Made by a program: the position numbers and the translations under genes
Assembly (NCBI GenBank): GCA_905183005.1
Contig: CAJJDO010000167.1
Location: 95,034-159,033, forward strand
Length of the DNA: 64,000 bases
Direction: 5' to 3'
DNA from: Paramecium pentaurelia
Taxonomy: Eukaryota; Ciliophora; Oligohymenophorea; Peniculida; Parameciidae
In this document: in pieces, positions 61,244-64,000 of the stretch
Numbering within the stretch: the stretch's first letter is position 1
How the letters are laid out: every line of letters begins with the position of its first letter
Notes under the pieces: model-generated
Database searches by the model: none
What the model was told of the DNA's origin: nothing
The model's input: only the letters and a program-made list of their open reading frames with translations

Positions 61244-62731
61244 ATGATTAATAAAGCAGGCAAACAATTAACTTGGTTATTTGCTTTAAAAATATTATCA
61301 AGATTATTTGATTTGACTTTAAATATATTGGTCTTACGAGATTTAGAACCAGGCATTTATGGTAAGTTCATTTATTGATATATAGAGAGGACTCACAACT
61401 AATTTGGATTTATTGACAAATATCACTCTCTTCTATTTAAAGATTGTGTTGAAATAAACATATTCAAGATTAAAGGACCCTAATTAAGAGCAAACATAAT
61501 CAGCTATCAATCTAATGTATTTTGGATTATTCATTACAATCTGTATTGCACCAATCACAGTCTTTATAATGAGTTACAATCAAAGTATTTCATTTGCCAA
61601 GACAGCATTTCTTTATGGAATCTCTGCAGGTAATTATTCATATTGAAATTTAGTAATTGATGGAGCTTCTGAACCATATGCTGTTCAATGGGTTATTTAA
61701 TTAAAATTGAATGTAATTGCTAAAGCAGAAGGCTTAGCAGTATTTATGAAAACAATAGTCCTCTATGTATTATTGGGGAAATATACTAGAGAATTCTTTT
61801 AAATAGAAACTATTATTGGATTTGGAATTGCTTAGGTTATATATTCAATATTCATTTTTGCTTATATATTTTCATTATCCAATTAAACCAAATTTAAATA
61901 AATAAATAAAGAAGGAGTATATGTTGTAGCAGAGATGAAGTAAATAGGTTATCAATTTACATTGATGGCTTTTATGAAATTTTTATTATAAGAATTAGAA
62001 AAAATAGTCATGGTTATTTACAACAATCCCATCATCTCAGGAGAGTATACCTTAATAAGTCATATTGGTTCAATAATCCCTCGTTTTATATATGTTAACA
62101 TAGAATAGATAGCATATAATCTATTCCCAAAAATTAATTAAGATGAATAAACTTAATTGTTATAGAAATATTTGAAGTTTTTGAATTTAGTTGGAATAAG
62201 TATTATAAGTGCTGGTATACCTTGTGCTTCTGCATTCTTGTAAATTTATGGTTCCTAATGGACTTCAGATTCATGTACATTGGCAATGTAATTTTATTGT
62301 ATTTACATTTGGATTATGGGTATAAATGGAATTACAGAAAGTTATGTGAATTCTACAATAGCTACAAAAGATATGTGGTGGTATAGATATTTACTTATAG
62401 CTTAAACAATTATATATAGGTATTTATTATCATATACTTATTCAGTTTATCTTTAATCATAATGGTTCAATTAGGATCATCAGGAATTATTATCTCAAAT
62501 ATTCTATCAATGTCAGTTAGAATATTTGTGTCATTTATAATAATCCATAAATCAGGTATATAAATTTAATGGAAATCAATAATGCCAAAATTCATGATAC
62601 TTTATTTTTTTGGATTCTTCCTTTAATATTTAATATAAGGGTTTAAATTATTAATTTTGACAGCCCTATATTATGGTATCCTGGGTTTAATAAACATAAG
62701 AATAGTAATCAATGTGATAAAGAGTAATTGA
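61244..62731 (+). CDS. RFT1-like lipid-linked oligosaccharide flippase protein (469 aa)
   Basis: Multi-pass ER protein needed for flipping or handling of Man5GlcNAc2-PP-dolichol in N-glycosylation. Introns 61362-61389 (28), 61630-61653 (24, with in-frame TGA) and 62420-62445 (26) give 470 codons. Start MINKAGKQLTWLFALKILSR followed by LNILVLRDLEPGIYG matches RFT1 N-termini. TNLDLLTNITLFYLKIVLKQ corresponds to the conserved LLYSTTLFLAREAFR region. SAVIDGASEPYAVQWV matches the EPLYV block, and MGINGITESYVNSTIA the NGVTE-F segment. LGSSGIIISNILSMSVRIFV corresponds to the C-terminal GSVGLILANCINMLLRI block. About 10-12 hydrophobic helices. Confidence 0.93.
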
Positions 62732-63100
62732 ATGTATTAAAGTATATTATTAATTAATTGAGTATAAAAATAGATATAATAATCTTCTCTCCAATTTTAT
62801 TACCTATTTATTTGAATTTTCAGTTTAAAATACTATAGAACCATGTAATTGATAGATTCCATCCATTTTATTCTATTAATTATTGAAAATAAACAAAACT
62901 ATTTTTCATTATTTTAGCATCATTACCATCTGTATATCATATCGATCTTTATGCCAAAAAAAAGACTTAGAAATATTTACAAAAGTCGTTTTATATTATT
63001 AAAATAGATTTTATCTTATATAAATTGAATTGATTATTCCAATTATAATATTTATCATTTAATTAATTGAAATCACAAATTTATTATTTATAAATAATAA
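62732..63100. other. Convergent spacer, no gene accepted
   Basis: About 370 bp between the RFT1 stop and the stop of the minus-strand Q-rich gene. A plus-strand frame reads as a hydrophobic protein, but it runs on antisense to the next gene and lacks a usable ATG, so it is not called. Confidence 0.45.
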
Positions 63101-63801
63101 TCATAACAATGTTTGCATTGATGAGCAACCTTTCATTTTTGTACTCTGTTATCTCTTGAGTATTCTAGCTTATATTATGTCTGCTTATTAATTTAAATCC
63201 TATCTAACCTTTTAATCTGTACTTGTAGTATTAGTTGTAAAATCAGTGACCATTGTATTTAGTATTTCAGCTAGTATATATATATGATATAGATTTTACA
63301 TTATTAATCTGCAGCTTCATGTAATTTAATTTATAAGGTGACTTATTTAGATCTTAATTTCTTATCCATAATCTATTAATCAGATAATTATGGTGATGGT
63401 AGATCTGATATTGAGCATCGCTTAACAGGACTAATAGTTTTAGAAGACTCTAATTCAGATTTAGAATTAATAATAAGCATAAGTGTTTTAGTTTCACTCA
63501 AAGCTTATTAAATCTTGTCCAAAAAATAATATTTGATTGGATCTTGTATATTATCAAAATACTCAACACATTTTCTATTGATGATTATATATTACAAATA
63601 ATACCTATACATAGCTAATGCTTTTTGTACAGCATCAAGTTGTGGTTCTTTAATAATAGCCTTCTCAAGAGAGAGGAGATTATAATAGAATTGTCTATCA
63701 ATAGTATTTCCTTGAGTAGGAAGAGTCTTTTCATTATTAGATTGTCTCATCAATTTATTAATTATAAATAATTTTAACATTTTTTTATCATTTGCACTCA
63801 T
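63101..63801 (-). CDS. Small Gln/Ser-rich protein, unknown (213 aa)
   Basis: Introns 63575-63604 (30 nt) and 63271-63299 (29 nt) give 214 codons from ATG 63801 to TGA 63101-63103. The N-terminal 80 residues are helical (QPTQG-type turn, then QFYYNLLSLEKAIIKEPQL). A Ser-rich middle with SPVKRCSISDLPSPQ holds possible proline-directed phosphorylation sites, and the C-terminus is Gln-rich (QDLNQQADIIQARILKRQQ). The two introns are supported by composition on both sides. Its ATG overlaps the TGA of the upstream gene (ATGA). Family not recognised. Confidence 0.72.
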
Positions 63802-64000
63802 TTACTAAAAAAAGTTAGATTATTTTATAGTATGGTCATCTCATCCTTTTATATTTTATATAAGTCCTACAATTCTTTACCAATAGGTTTAGAAATTTAT
63901 TTATAAGTGGATAAAACATTCTTGATGTTTTGAATCATAAACTATTTGACTAACAATTCATTTTCTTCACTGACTTTTTCTTAGAATGAATTAAATTCAA
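63798..64000 (-). CDS. C-terminal end of an unknown gene (partial)
   Basis: Reading frame entering from the window end on the minus strand and stopping at TGA 63798-63800. The visible 67 residues are charged and helical (SFQEKVSEENELLVKQFMIQ, DLYKIQKDEMTILQNNL), consistent with a coiled-coil tail. Start and identity lie outside the window. It may belong to the same transcript as the following gene, given the ATGA overlap. Confidence 0.6.

Noticed and set aside
62760..63290. Plus-strand hydrophobic frame resembling a four-TM protein
   Set aside because: No usable ATG, a TGA that only a 33-nt intron could remove, and the right half is antisense to the well-supported minus-strand Q-rich gene. 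Antisense of Gln-rich DNA often looks hydrophobic.

Overview
The window reads as macronuclear DNA of a ciliate, most probably a Paramecium. It is about three-quarters A+T. In every gene TAA and TAG occur inside the reading frame where glutamine is expected, and only TGA ends frames. Genes are dense (gaps often under 300 bp) and are cut by very short GT...AG introns of about 20-31 nt. All coordinates below were worked out by hand with TAA/TAG = Gln and TGA = stop. For most intron-containing models the spliced length is a multiple of three, which checks both ends and the splice sites together. No tRNA, rRNA, transposon, CRISPR array or telomere repeat was recognised.

Layout. 161-2318: dynamin-like GTPase. 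2445-10324: two giant secreted/type I membrane proteins arranged tail to tail. 10567-13706: a coiled-coil protein and a kinase with a DFD variant loop. 13816-15749: a tandem pair of drug/metabolite (EamA-type) transporters. 15980-20463: a RING-H2 protein with a CDC48-N-like segment, a tRNA m5C methyltransferase with a poly-Gln tract made of TAA codons, and a UBE2D-type E2. 20514-28156: a small unknown, three Cys-rich GPI-type surface proteins (Paramecium surface-antigen-like), an unknown 378-aa protein and a HEAT-repeat protein. 28510-37312: two more giant membrane proteins of the same family as those at 2445-10324, pointing tail to tail around a small Cys-rich protein. 37449-48095: ankyrin protein, AP-complex sigma subunit, Aurora-type kinase, START-domain membrane protein, coiled-coil protein, Nudix hydrolase and WD40 protein. 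48452-50967: a multi-pass membrane protein and a gene of unclear structure. 51678-60083: a 2757-aa giant with Cys-rich, beta-helix and multi-TM parts. 60347-64000: cyclin, RFT1 flippase, a small Q-rich protein and the end of one more gene.

Two themes stand out. First, ordinary housekeeping genes (trafficking: dynamin, AP sigma, START; ubiquitin: E2, RING; cell cycle: Aurora, cyclin; N-glycosylation: RFT1; tRNA modification: NSUN2) are placed without operon logic, as expected for a ciliate. Second, the window is rich in cell-surface genes: four about 1250-1290-residue ectodomain proteins sharing a conserved N-x-T-H motif 80-100 residues before the C-terminus, three small Cys-rich anchored proteins, and one giant Pmp-like/multi-TM protein. 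The four-member ectodomain family is the best candidate here for an undescribed system.
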